Part shown: positions 46,425 through 58,580 of the stretch, piece after piece
How the letters are laid out: each line of letters begins with the position of its first letter
How positions within the stretch are numbered: the stretch's first letter is position 1
NCBI GenBank assembly: GCA_947561395.2
Contig: OX387184.1
Location: 27,766,766-27,830,765, forward strand
From: Buxus sempervirens
Lineage: Eukaryota; Streptophyta; Magnoliopsida; Buxales; Buxaceae
DNA length: 64,000 nucleotides
Reading direction: 5' to 3'
Translations under genes and position numbers: made by a program
Notes under the pieces: generated by a model
What the model saw: the letters and a program-made list of their open reading frames with translations, nothing else
Databases searched by the model: none
Told to the model about the DNA's origin: nothing

Positions 46425-48517
46425 GGAGGCTCCTCCTTAAGCAAATGGCCATTAACTCTCTTGCCAACAATTCTTGCCAAGAACTTTTGCCAAGAAGAGC
46501 TCCGAGAGAAGAGGGAAACCGCTGCGGAAGTGCTTCCAGAATCCAGGTAAGCCTCAAACCTCTTTTTAATTTTTGTTTTTACATTTCTAGATCTAGATCT
46601 CTTCTTCTACCTTTCTGTAGAATAAGGCCTTGATGTGTGTATGAAAACCCTTCCCCGGCTCAAAGTATCTCAAGACTCCCCCTAGCCGTAAAACGTGAAG
46701 GCGGGATCTAGGAGAAACGAGACTGGAGATTGATCCTAATGCTAGAACCTATTTTGAATAAGCCTTTTGAATCTTTGAAGACCGTTTCATATTCAAAGTA
46801 CCCCAAGATTATCTTGAAGAACCATGTTTAACGAGGAGAGAGAACTAAGGGAAAAGATAATGGAACGGAACCCTAGGTTGTTCTAGAACCCTCCTTTTTA
46901 TTGATCTAAATGCATGCTATGAGCCTTGTGATTCTTTGAAAACCCTTCCATATTCAAAGTACCCCAAGATTATCTTGAAGAACCGTGTTTAACGGGGAGA
47001 GAGAACTAAGGGAAACGATAATGGAACGGAACCCTAGGTTGTTTTAGAACCTTATTTTGATTGATATGAATGCATACTATCTTTGCTACGTTGTTGGAAT
47101 GGTTCTTACACCTACACATACATAGCACATGAGTTTGGCGGGATAGGCTCATATTTTGGATTTATTGCGTTTATTGTGATAAATCTGAAATAAATAGCCT
47201 CAATCAATTCTGGAATGTTTTCAAATGATTTTTAAAGGATTTTGATTAATCTTGCACGGATCACACACTTTATCACTATTTGGAGTTGGTTTTCATAAAA
47301 AATGGCTTAACTTGACAGCTACTATACCCCGACTTCGGACACTCATAACTTCATCGTCCGAATGAATTTTGGAGTGATTCTAGAACCATGGGAAAGGTGA
47401 GGCTGTCTAGTTTATGCCTACAAAATTTCATTAATTTCTATCAAGCAGATTTTTGACACCTCTCTGTCGACGTTGATAGGTCAGTTCTGATCTGAACACG
47501 GAACTTGTCACTTCGACTGAGCGCCATGTGTTCGTTTTAAGTCCGATTCGAGTGATTCTTGTTTCTAAGTTTTCCTTTGGGAGTATATTTTCAAATACAG
47601 TTGGTTTCATAATCTTTTGACTCCATTTGTGTCGTGAGCAACAGATTTATTCAGAGCTGTTCAACAGCACTTTTCTGGGTAAATCTGTGATCTTTGGGGT
47701 CTGTTCGGGAGACCACCCAAGGCACATCCGAATGAATTTTTGTATGAGGCTAGTTTCATTTGAAATATGGCCATACAGACTTCAATCACACCAAATTTCA
47801 TGAATTTATCTGGAGCCGAGTTTTCTAGATGGTTTTCCAAACTTGCCCACTTGTCACTTTTGTTTATCTCCAGCAGCAGTTTTAAAGGAGGCATAACTCC
47901 TAGGTTTTCAACCGGATCTACTTGAAATTTTGCATGAATCTCTTATTTACCATAATCTTTCAAATGGATTTGGTTCGATTCAATTTAAAGTTGGATTTGA
48001 ATGATTTCAAGACAAATGGCATTATCTTTTACCAAATTTTCCAGATTTCACTCAACTTGGCCTTTGCCAATCTTCGCTTTGATTTCTATTTATTGTTGAT
48101 ATTCCAGAAGTGATATTGACATAAAAGAGGATCTGGAATCCATTTGGATTTCTCATGTGAAGATATCACACATTTGTTTAATTCTTTTTCAATGTTTCAA
48201 TGATTTTAGCAAGCTTTCTTACTTTTTTTGCATGAACAAACACTTGGCAACCACCTTGTGTGGATGAATGGGGGTGCCTAACACCTTCCCCCATTCATAA
48301 TCTAATCCCCTTACCCATCTCTGGATTTGATTTTCAAGTAGAGTTATTTTTACTCTAGAATTGGCCTTTTAGCTATTTTTGCTTATTTTTGATGATTTTG
48401 GTGTCCATTCACACCTCCAAATTCTGAATGGTGGCGACTCTCCCATTTTTACGTTGAGCCCCGTGTGTTGACGGAGGGGAAATCATCCCGGTGATTTTTC
48501 CCATGTCTCACACATCC

Positions 48518-49250
48518 CTATCTCTTTATCTTCACTAGAAGCTTCTCCTTCCAGCTCCCTCACTCTCCATTCGTCCATTCCCAACAAACTACAAAACCGT
48601 TAGCCACATCGGCCACCAAACCAATGCACGTTGGTTTCTTTTGTTTTCCTCATTTACCCCTGTAACAAACAAACCACAACATTGTTAGTAAAGGGTATAA
48701 AGGTAAATTACATTTTAAATTGATTCATTATGATGACAATGTAGAATGCCACATGAAACTTATGCCATCTGATTTTATTTTCTATCAATACCATGCTCAT
48801 CTAACCCAATCCCAAAATTATTCCAATTCAATACTTAAGCTTTCACTTACAACCCAATGCATAATTAAGCACATTTAAGATATTTTACTTATTTTTCACT
48901 TCATTTAAAGTGTTTAATTATGCATTTTCAGCAATTCATCAACCATTCTAAAATGGAAGCAAAGATCAAACTTCGATGACTAGGGGTTAATCAATCCTCA
49001 TGATATATCATTTAATGCTTTGTAGGTTTATAATTTTTCCTCTTTCTTGTGGGCATGGTGCCGTTAATGTTTTCTAGGTTTCTATTAAAAAGATTATTTT
49101 GTCCTTATATTTCTAGGTTTTTCAGTCTCTAGGTTCTTTTTTTTTTTTTTACTAGAAGGTAGAGAGCTAGGCCAATAAATAATTACTAAAAGGTATCCTT
49201 CACAGGTCAACCATAAGCCTTACGTGTAGTATTTATTTCAGCTCATTTCT
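48518..49250. other. Host segment without a recognisable gene
   Basis: Non-coding sequence between LTR B7 and the LINE. It includes a poly-T run near 49140. No open frame or element end is recognised. Confidence 0.5.
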
Positions 49251-49294
49251 TGCATTGTTCCTGTTTTTTTTTTGGTAAACAAGACACCAATGCA

Positions 49295-50473
49295 TTAACA
49301 TGACCGAAAATATACAACATCCCTCCTCTCATCAAACAGAAAATTAAGGAGGCAGAAAGGTGGAATTCTATACCAACAACAGCTAAATTTATCAAGGGCA
49401 AAATTTGCAAGAGAGTCTGCCAATTTGTTTCCTTCCCTAAAAGTGTGCAAGAAGGAGACTGAGATGAACTGGGTACAAAGAGTCCTGATGTTGTTGATAA
49501 TAGCACTGACATGCCATGGGATAGGCTTCAGACCATTGGAGAGGATTTGAATTAATACCAAGGAGTCACCTTCAAAGACGATGGAGGAGAAATTGAGAGC
49601 AATAGCAAGGCAAACCGATTCCAGAGCGGCGAGAGCCTCAGCTTGAAGGCTAGAAACAACATCAACACGAGAGGCAAAACAAACAAGAAAATTTCCATTT
49701 TCATCCCGTGCAATGCCACCCACCGAAGCCCGGCTGGAGGATTGGCGCATAGCACCATCAAAGTTGATTTTAATGGAATTTGTAGGCGGCTTTCTCCAAA
49801 CGACCTCCACAGAAGTTTGAACTGCCGACTGGTTTGTCAAGCTATCCAAATAACATGAATCTTCCTTGAGCTTGGAGAGGTACTTACATGTGTGGACCAC
49901 TGAGAGACGCCGGCCTTCAAAAGTCCCCTCATTTCTAGCTTTCCATATTGCCCAAGTAAAGTTGATAACTGAAGAAAGAAAGAGGCTTTTGTTATACTGG
50001 TAGGGGAGCAGCGCTTGGGATGTGTGAGAGCTGAGATGAGAGAACCAAGATAAGAAGCAAGAAGAAGGTCCAAAACTAAGGCTGTTCCCACCAATCCCTT
50101 TCAACCAAACAGCCCGAGAGAAAAGGCAATTTAGCACCAAGTGTTCAACAGATTCATGCTGTTCTTGGCAGAGAATACACATAGGATCAAACCCTCCAAT
50201 CCTTGCATTGAGAAGATCCACCGTAGGCACAGCTTTGGAGAGACACTTCCACATAAACAGCTTCAATCGATTTGGACAAGAAAGGTGCCACATTGTCAGC
50301 CATATTGGTCTAGATGGAATTGTGGGGATCTGCGTAAGCAGTCTATACGCAGATGCCACTGAGAACTTGCCGGATGAAGTCTTAGCCCAGAAACGACAAT
50401 CTAGGTCATCATTGATAACAATTGGAGTGTTAAAATTTTTTTGAGCCACTTCCGGGTTCCAGAAAAAATTCAC
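49295..50473 (-). pseudogene. LINE zinc-binding domain and C-terminal RNase H
   Basis: The frame is open for 392 residues. The first third is the reverse-transcriptase-associated zinc-binding region (RFWAKTSSGKFSVASAYRLL, CPNRLKLFMWKCL, then CILC and HLVLNC). Residues about 235-365 form an RNase H domain with its acidic residues visible: FDGA, QAEALAAL, FEGDS and KLADSLANFAL. This part is intact, but it is downstream of stops near 50474-50551 and in the polymerase region, so it has no functional start. The 3' untranslated tail to the poly-A is only about 20 bp. Confidence 0.9.
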
Positions 50474-52374
50474 AAGCTGAGTATTTGATGTGCCTGTGAA
50501 CTAGTCGATGAGCTTATTGACTGTTGATAGAGAGAACTGATCATGATTTTGCTAGATCTGAAGATTTTTAGTCGATGCTTGGACCCAAGAGTCATCTAAT
50601 ATTTTGACTTCAGTTCCTGTGGAGATAGTCCATGTACTACCAATGGAAATCCACCTCTTAAGCGCATGCAATTGGCGCCATCCAAAGGAATGGTTCGATC
50701 TGCATAAAGCAAGGAGGAACTGAGAGTGAGGAAAGTAAGTATTTTTCATAAGCCTATCCCAATACGAATCATGGTTCCTGGTTAGTTGCCAAGCAGCCTT
50801 CAGAAGTAGGGCTTGGTTCATTTCTTTGGATCTCTTGATATTAAGACCACCATGCCTCCATGGTAGCATTAACCTCTCCCAACAGACTGTATGAAAACCC
50901 GATTGTGCATTGCTTTTCCTCCAAAAAAACTCTCTTGCCAGTTGATCCAGCTTGTTAGTAATGGCAGCAGGTAGCGAAAAACATTGCATATAGTGAATGG
51001 GCTGTGCACTTAGGACAAATTTCCAACAAGCTAGACGAGACCTCATTTTCAAGATAAGCTCATCACAATCTCCCGCTCTAATTTTCCGTCCCAAAGCGGG
51101 AATCCCCAAATATCTGTTTGAGGCTTGGCATCTGGGGGCTGAGAACACTCGCTGTATCTGGGCCCTTCTAATCCTGGATGTGTTGTTGCTGAATTGTATC
51201 AAAGATTTACTTTCATTTATCATCTGTCCCGATTCAACACAGTACCGGTGAAGTATCCGAGTAAGCACATGTGACTTAATTTCATACATATAACCATACA
51301 AGTTAACGTCATCAACATACATTAAGTGAGAGATTTGCATACCTCCTGATCTTAGTTTAACACCGTTAATCCTACCATCCAATTCTACTCGATGAATTGC
51401 ACTTGACAACACTTACTGACATAGGATGAAGAGATACGGGGACAATGGATCGCCCTAACACAGCCCTCTTTCTGCATTGAACCTACACAGCGGAACTCCA
51501 TTAAGCAAAACACTAAATGAGACAGATTTAACACATACCAAGACCAAATTTATGAAAATTGGATTTAATCCGAATGATTCGAACACTTTTTGTAGGAAGT
51601 TCTAGTTCAATCTGTCATAGGCCTTGGAAAAATTTATTCTTAATGCGAACATCCCTTTATTCATCTTCCTACTTGATCTGGATTTAGTTGCCTTCTTTTG
51701 AAACAGCGTAGAACTTCATGATGAATCATGATATTATCTCGAATAGACCTTCCAGGCACAAATGCCGCTTGAGTGGGAGCAATCAACGAAGGTAGAGCCG
51801 GTCGCATACGGTTAACCAAAATCTTAGAGATGATTTTGTATATAAAGGTGCATAAACCAATCGGTCTGAAATCCTAAATTTTCCGTGGATGATTCACCTT
51901 AGGGATAAGAGAGATGAAAGTGTGATTGAGCTCCGCCGGTAAATACCTGTCCCGGAAGAAAGTTTGGATTGTATGTATCACATCTTCCCTGATAATCTCC
52001 CAAAATGACTGATAGAAAATTCCCTGAAAGCCATCCGGCCCAGGGCTCTTGTATGGACCCATACCTTGAACAGTTGCCCAAATTTCTACGGGCAATGGGA
52101 TGTGGCAAAGAGCTTGGTTATGTTCATCGGAAATTTTATGAGAGATAAGTCCAGGAAGATCCATATCACACCATTCCATAGGTTGAGAATAGGCTTGCCG
52201 AAAGTGAGATTCTACCAGCCGTTCCAATTCCGATTTTGTGGAAATCTCCCGATTTTCCGAATCTAACAAAGAGCAGATGAGATTTTTGTCTTATGATCGA
52301 AAATCGTAGAATGGTGGAAAAATTTTGTATTTCCATTGCCAAATCGCAGCCACGACACACGTGATTTCTGAAAC
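50474..52374 (-). pseudogene. LINE reverse transcriptase, broken by stops
   Basis: In order on the minus strand are YKSPGPDGFQGIFYQSFW (near 52030), FISLIPKVNHP, DFRPIGLCTFIYKIISKI, TQAAFVPGRSIRDNI, the motif A region INFSKAYDRL, GDPLSPYLFIL, and the active-site box MYVDD at 51308-51322. Stops occur in front of DFRPIGL, after SKAYDRLN, before GDPLSP and after it, and again near 50550. The first catalytic aspartate of motif A is asparagine here (codon at 51632-51634). This copy cannot make an active enzyme. The family A insertion separates it from the endonuclease. Confidence 0.9.
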
Positions 52375-53116
52375 CATAGTGTAAGCACCAAAATTTTGAT
52401 CAAACCAAATAAAAGAGAAAAAATGTGCTAAAAGACAGCAGAAAAGTCAAACCCTGAGGGATCAAAAATTGACTTTTTGATCAAGAGAAAATTGGTCACC
52501 TTGCCCTATCTCAATGGATATAGAATCTCGACGTGGTTCCAACGCAACTGAGTTTGCTGGAATCGGAGTCCGGATGAAGGATCTATGGGCTGGTCAAACT
52601 TAAAGAGGAGCCGAAAGTTGACTTTTTCTCGAACCCCGTGCCGAGTGCTTAGCCCTATGCCAATGGATAGAGGACTCCGACACGGTTCTAACGCAATTGA
52701 GTTTGCCCAAATCGGAGTCCGGATGAAGAAGATGTAAGCAGTTGAAGTTCTAGGGCAGCGTGCTGGAAAACTGCACACGTGGCAAAAGTCTGCACACGTG
52801 GCAAACAGCAGAGCAAAAAGGTCTCAGGGATTAAATCTGTAATTACCCAAATCAGTGAAAAATATCTCAATGGTAAAGCTGCAGATATCCAAGGGTATCA
52901 GGGACTAGATCCATAAGCATCAAAACTTGAGAAAATATCCCAGGGACCAATCTGTAAATATCCAAAAGTATCAGGGACTAAATCTGTAAATATCAAAAGT
53001 ATCAAGGACTAAATCTGTAAATATCCAAAAGTATCAGGGACTAAATCTGTAAAAATCCAAAGTTCCAGTGACCAATCCGCAAATACCAAGATTTGCTCAT
53101 AATTGATGTCCCCTAT

Positions 53117-53340
53117 GGGCATGCATGGGCATCATCCATGCATGCATCCCTCTCTCTCTCTCTCTCTCCCCCCATGATCATACATCATCATTCATACACG
53201 CATCCCCTCTCTCCCATGGTTGATGAGCATGCATGTGCATCATACATGCATGCCATCCATCCATAACTCTCTCTCTCTCTCTCTCCCCCATAATTGTGTC
53301 CCCCATGCATGCACACACATCACATGCATGCATACCCATA
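53117..53340. promoter_or_regulatory. CATGCATG (RY-type) dyad cluster upstream of TATA in A5
   Basis: Three pairs of CATGCATG-containing arms face each other across about 10 nt (near 53119, 53229 and 53308), separated by CT microsatellites. CATGCA(TG) is the RY element bound by plant B3-domain factors (ABI3, FUS3, LEC2, VAL1). In this copy the cluster occupies the place taken by the CCG-N11-CGG array in A2 and A3. Confidence 0.7.
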
Positions 53341-53349
53341 CCACCCCAC

Positions 53350-53357
53350 TATAAAAA
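53350..53357 (+). promoter_or_regulatory. TATA box of LTR A5
   Basis: TATAAAAA following CCACCCCAC, at the position equivalent to the TATA boxes of other family A LTRs. Confidence 0.7.
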
Positions 53358-54400
53358 GCCCAAGCCCCCATACATATGGGGGGTTGAGCACATTTTGGTT
53401 GAGCATATTTTGTCCTACCATTTCCTTCTCCACCCTTCTTCTCCATCTCTCCCAAGCTCTCTTCAACCCTTCAAGCATCACCTTGAGTCCTCTCTCTTTC
53501 CCTCTCCTCTTCTTCATTCTTCACCCAACCAACCAAGAGAGGCTTGCTATTGGTGGTAGGAGGGAGCGGCTCCAGCAGCCGTCCAAGCTTCAAGGAGGTG
53601 CCACCACTCCACTCAAGGGTTCAAAAACCCTAAGGTAATGTTCCCTATGGTCTTTTGTTCATCATATATGAAAAGAAGCTCCATGTGAGCAAAAGCTTTT
53701 GGCCACTTTATTCTTTCCACTTTAAGCATGTGTTGTATGTTATTTCTCTACTTTCCCTTCTCCATTTTCGCATAAGAAAATCCCATGGTAAGGGGAGGAT
53801 TCATGGTCAACTTCAAGGGAGGAGAGGAGTGACTTTTGAGTTGGCTCTTAAGCACTCAAAACAAAAAAAAATCACTGTTATTGTCATTCAATAGGGGAGT
53901 ATGTTCCCTTTTTATTCCTATCTCATGTACCCCCATGTTAACCCCCCTCTTTCCCTTCTTTAAATAGGTTTGGTTGGATGTCTTGGTGTTGGTTTTTAGC
54001 GTGAGATTAATGATAGGGCTTGTTGGCATGTTTAGGGTAGATTACATGTTTTTTTAGGTTCATACTCTTTGATGCTTTCGTATTAATCCCTTTAAGCTAC
54101 TTGTAAGTAATATGCATGCTTACCTTTCAACACATGCTCCCACATGAAGCATGCCCCCCTCACACACACACTTTTGTCCCATGTATAAAAATCTGTCAAA
54201 ATGCATGTAGTTTTCATGGTTTAAGAGCATGCATGCTAGGCTTTGTTGATGGATTTGGGTTGTCCATGTTTGATTATTTACATGTGGAGTATGAGGAACC
54301 AAGACAGGGACACTTAGGTCCCTGTCACAGTGCTGGAACACCCAAGAGGCCTAAAAACCCAACCCCAATGCAAAAATCCGAAAAATTGGCTTTTGTAGGT

Positions 54401-54503
54401 TGATCCGGCAACTCAGGCCGGATCAACAGAGGCCCACTTGTAGCCGGCAAAAGATGCCGGATACACTAAGACTTATGTGTAACCGGCATCTTAGGCCGGC
54501 TAC
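54401..54503. repeat. CCG-N11-CGG dyad array, 39-bp class, 3 units (A5)
   Basis: 25-nt units start at 54401, 54440 and 54479, an exact 39-bp period. Arms are GATCCGGC/GCCGGATC, GTAGCCGGC/GCCGGATAC and GTAACCGGC/GCCGGCTAC. The array lies about 1.05 kb downstream of the TATA box, matching the second array of A2 and A3. Confidence 0.93.
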
Positions 54504-55564
54504 ACAGCCAGATTGTTATTTTTGCTATTTTGTGATCTTGTGCTGTTTTTTTGGTTCATTTGATCAAACCAGTCGAACCAGAAGGGTTTCCGAGTCACCC
54601 GGAAACCCAAGATGGGCCTTGGACACCCGGTCCAAATTAATTCCCGGTGGGCCTTCCAACGGGGCCCACCAAGCCCGACAAACTCCTTTTGTTAAATAAA
54701 GATAAAATCAATCCATTTGAGCGGGCCACACCATTGGAGGCCCACCCAAGCCCAATTTTGAAGCATGTTGATCTAGAATTAGATATGGTTTGGCCGAGGC
54801 AAAGGGCAGGGCCTATCGGGCCCACCAAGCCCATTAACCAACCAAGGTTAGGGTTTCAAAACCCTAACTCAAGAAGCATTGGGCTTTCAAGCCCAAGCCC
54901 AGGTAAAGGGCCCCAAGCCCAAAGCCTGGCCCGTTCTGGCAAAGATTAACCCAAATAAACTCAAAACACTTGGCAACCAGGCCGAGGCTCACTCAGGGGC
55001 CCGCAAGTCAACCTGGCCCACCTTTGCATAAAAATCACTTTAAATTCAACTTAAACTTTAAAATAAAATCAATTCACTTGAACCAAAGCCCAAAGGGCCT
55101 CTCAGGCTAGACTGAGGCCCACCAAGGGACACGTGGGCTCAACCAAGCCCACCAAAGGATCCGTGGGCCTTTTAACGTGGCCCACCCAATCAGACTCACT
55201 TCATTCAATAATAAGAAGATAAAATCAAGTAAAGGGACCCACACCACTTTGGCGGTCCCGCCAGACTTAACCAAAATTGAATGCTGGATTAGGCATCGGG
55301 TGAGTGAGAGACCGATTGAGTTGACTCAAACCAGGGAAACTTATGGGACCCGTTACTTGACGGGGTGGACTGGGGTGTCTACGGACTTCCCCAAACCGCA
55401 ACCAAGAACCTACTTAGAATCTCAAGCCGCAGACCAAGCCTTAGTAGAAGAACTTAGGCATTCAGGTGTCTGCCTCAGGCAGTGGCTACTCCAAACAAAT
55501 CCCGAGGCACGCATCGTTTTGCGTGCGCCTCATCGTGCGACCGAAATCGGGTGCGCACACATAG

Positions 55565-56587
55565 GATTTCAATCCTTCTTAAAACCTCAGCATATTCTCT
55601 TTGGAACTTCAGCTCCAATCTAAAGAATGAATTGTGAGGAGTAGCATTTGAACTGTTTTGAATATACTGCAATTTATCAAGTAACCACTCTTTCCTCTGA
55701 TACAAATCCCCAACTTCTTCTCTGTTCCACTTCCTCAGGTCCCTTGATAAGGCTGCCAACTTTGATCGAATATTTTTGTCAATACCATTGGCCGCACCTT
55801 TCATCCATGATTCTCGAATGGTCCCATAGCAACTAGATTCCTGAATCCAGAAGGCTTCAAATCTGAAAGGTTTTCGGCGAGCCTTGTTTGAAGGTATCAG
55901 CTCCAGTACCAGGGGGCAGTTATCCGATGGTATTATTGGTTGAGAGAACACAACGGGGTTAGGAAACAAATTAAACAAATTGACTGACCCAAATACCAAA
56001 TCTAATTTTCCAGAAATTCGTCGGTGCCCCTGCTGTCCATTGCACCACGTGAAACGAGGCCCCTTCATCTGGATTTCAGTAAGATGACAATCTTCAATGA
56101 AGTCTCTGAACATATTCATTTGACTTCTGTTAGGGGGAAGGCCTCCATGTTTTTCATTTGCAAATAATTTTGCATTGAAATCCCCCATTAGAATCCAGGG
56201 CTCCGGGAATGCTCTAGAAGTCTCAGCGATATCATGCCATTGATCTACTTGGATATTCAGTTTGGAGCTAGCATAAATAAAAAATACAAGCCAAGTTAAA
56301 CCCTTGAAAGAAACCTGCACCATAACAGCCCATGTGAACGTTGAGACCACAGTAACCAAAATACCTTCATTCCATAAAATGATAAAACCCTCTTTATGAT
56401 CAAATGCAGGTAGAACAAAATCATATGTAAAAAGTAGATTTCTATTAAGTTTAGCCGCCTGCGCAGAAGAGGCGAAAGTCTCAGATAAGAACACAATATC
56501 AGGACGGTGTTTCAGAATTTGGTCCATAAGGTGGAGTTGTGTTAAGGCTTGACCAATGCCATGACAATTCCAAAGGAGGAATTTCAT
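55565..56587 (-). pseudogene. LINE apurinic-type endonuclease domain
   Basis: Starting from a methionine at 56587, the frame reads FLLWNCHGIG, then FLSETF with the catalytic glutamate, GDFNAKL, and FTWCNGQQGHRRISGKLDL, as in plant L1 endonucleases. The final SDH box reads SDNCPLVLEL. The conserved histidine is asparagine (codon at 55919-55921), which should abolish cleavage. The frame is otherwise open up to the A5 insertion. It also extends upstream of 56587, so an earlier start (56743) is possible. Confidence 0.9.
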
Positions 56588-57120
56588 TGATAGAAGCACC
56601 CGACTAATCAGGTGAGGGAGGATGGCGTTGAGGATTCCGCTCCGGAGGAAACCCGAATGAGGAGAGGGAAGAAACCCGAACACGGAAGCTACAACCAACA
56701 GCGGAGGAGTAAACCTGAACCCTGAAGCTACTACTGGAGGCAACGAAAAGAAGACGAGGAGGGAAAAGAGAAAAATCCGAGAAGAAGATGGGGGTGCAAG
56801 AAGAAGACGATTAGGCTACAAGAAGAATACGAGAAGAAGACAAAGAGGAAAAGCAAAACCCACGAACAGGAGATCGAAACGCAAGCCAGAGAAGGGATAG
56901 GGGGCGAGGAAAGCTTCTGCAACCAGAACGAAAACCAAACCAAGATCGAAAACCGCCCAAACCCAGAGGAAAACCGCTTTCACAAGGTAGAGGAGGCGAA
57001 AACCGACTTGACTGAACCGAAGGACAGAGAAAACCACCTGGAGCCCCACACACCAAACAACCTCGGGACAAGAGAAAAAGACCCACCACTGACTTCGAAA
57101 TCGCCTCATTTTCTAAAAAC

Positions 57121-58261
57121 TGTGAAAGAGTAGGAGACTACTCTACAGGTCCTCGATCTACAACAATTATGATCTTAACAATGCGGAAACATACACATAG
57201 AATTTATACGAGGAAACCTGAATCTAGATCCAGGAAAAACCTCGAGTCTATATGAAGCGACTAACCCTTAGAATCTCCACTATTAAATGAAAATCAATTA
57301 CAAAGGAAAACACACTTAACCTTTACAATTGAACTCACTCAACAGCAATCCACAACTCGAATCCACGAACTGTAACACAACTTGAATCCACAAGCTGCAA
57401 TTCACGATCAATCCAGATCCACAGCTCGAATCCACGAACTGTAACACAACTTGAATCCACAAGCTGCAATTCACGATCAATCCAGATCGTAACAATCACC
57501 TCAGAGTCCACTGAGATGATCCAATGCAATAGGAATCCACCTATGCATCCATCAAGCTCGATCACCAATCCAGGAGATCATACGATCATGTGAAGTTCCG
57601 AAATGAAGAAGAATCCTCAAACTTCAATTCCAGGAGATCTCTCTCGGATCTCTCCCTCACTCGATCACCGACTCTCTAAAGATGAATTGATTGAATCTCG
57701 AACACCTCAAGATCCAAATCAAATTGATCAAAAGAAAAAGTCATTCAAAAAAAAATATAGCTCGTCTATTTAAAGAAGAAAACTCAGATCGCATCGAGTG
57801 CTGGTGGCGTCGCCTTGCGATCGGGGTAGACGGCTGGAAGCGAACTCAAGTCCCGCTCAAATCCAAAATGACCCAGTTAAGGGCGCGCTGCTAGCGGGAG
57901 GGAACGCGGCATGTGCACAACTAATATTTAGATTCTTCAATCTTGCTCTGCGCTACCAGTGGCGTGTCAGCGTCGCCTTACGACGCAGGTGCGTGTTCGT
58001 TACTTTCAAAGCGCTATTTCACTTATGCGCTGCCAGTGGAGTGGTAGCGGCGTTGTTCCTCGCAAGTGCCTTTACGAAATGTTCTTTATTTAGAAAACCT
58101 TACATTTCCTTGAGCTACCAGCGAAGTGGTAGCGGTGTGGCAGCATCACCTTCCTCTTTACTAAATTCACAGAACTTACATTTTGATTCTGCACATCTTG
58201 AAGATTATTAGAAGATATAATTTGTCAAACATTTGCCATATAAGGAGTGTGAGTTTTCACA
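57121..58261 (-). mobile_element. LTR-like block near the LINE 5' end
   Basis: The minus strand starts TGTGAAAACTCACACTCC at 58261 and ends CTACTCTTTCACA at 57121, so it has TG...CA ends. It contains a weak TATA-like TTTAAATAGA (about 57768-57778 minus), a 68-bp tandem duplication at 57358-57488 and dyads of the form GCTACC...GGTAGC upstream. This fits a solo LTR of Ty1/copia type. I did not find a target duplication, so it could instead be the LINE 5' leader. Confidence 0.45.
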
Positions 58262-58285
58262 CTTACAAACTGCATTGTTCCTGTT

Positions 58286-58572
58286 GCTTAGTCTTTGTTT
58301 AAAGCAAATAGAAGTGTTCCTTTAGATTAGTTAAATCTTTTATTGCTCTTTATGGAATCCTCTATTTTCATATTTTTATTATGAGCCATGTTCTGATTCC
58401 TTTTTATCATGATTTTATTGCATTGTTTTAACAACTGAGAATTTAATATGAATCTGCTCTTCCATAACACTCAAAGGGAATCTGACAGGAATTTGTTTTA
58501 ATCTGAAAATGGTCAAAGGAATATAGGAATGACTTGAGCCAAGTCTACTTTAGGCCAAGGACATATAACCCA
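58286..58572. other. Host segment, no gene
   Basis: About 290 bp of AT-rich DNA between the LINE and a hAT element. Nothing is recognised. Confidence 0.5.
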
Positions 58573-58580
58573 CTTTTGGA

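Larger units (their letters stand above)
46007..48512 (+). mobile_element. Solo family B LTR (2506 bp), plus strand (copy B7)
   Basis: It starts TGTAGACACCCCAAATTGCA and ends CCCATGTCTCACA, with a perfect CATCC duplication (46002-46006, 48513-48517). It contains a 39-bp-period dyad array, a TATA box at 46417 and a tandem duplication of about 170 bp (46755-46890, 46930-47050) with ATTATCTTGAAGAACC. It ends in the block with GGTGGCGACTCTCCC typical of family B. The small open frames inside have no domain. Confidence 0.94.
52380..55559 (+). mobile_element. Solo family A LTR (3180 bp) nested in the LINE (copy A5)
   Basis: It starts TGTAAGCACC, ends GGTGCGCACA and has a perfect CATAG duplication (52375-52379, 55560-55564). 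Joining the LINE across it with one copy of CATAG restores the reading frame at LWFQKS, which confirms the boundaries. It contains repeats of AGGGACTAAATCTGTAAA (52820-53060), CT microsatellites and CATGCATG dyads before a TATA box at 53350. A 39-bp-period dyad array lies at 54401, followed by a long GGGCCCA-rich block (54600-55190). Confidence 0.96.
49251..58285 (-). mobile_element. L1-type LINE, near full length, with 15-bp target duplication
   Basis: The element occupies 49266-58270 on the minus strand and is flanked by TGCATTGTTCCTGTT on both sides (49251-49265 and 58271-58285). A 3' poly-A tail appears as a T-run at 49264-49273. Without the nested A5 LTR it is about 5.8 kb. If the LTR-like block at 57121-58261 is also an insertion, the LINE proper is about 4.7 kb. 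From 5' to 3' it carries an endonuclease, a reverse transcriptase, a zinc-knuckle domain and RNase H, the order of plant L1 elements. Several stops and catalytic changes show it is inactive. Confidence 0.92.

Noticed and set aside
56731-57109. LINE ORF1 or another protein on the minus strand
   Set aside because: The overlapping frames are Phe/Leu/Val-rich with no zinc knuckle or ORF1 motif. I treat them as leader sequence.
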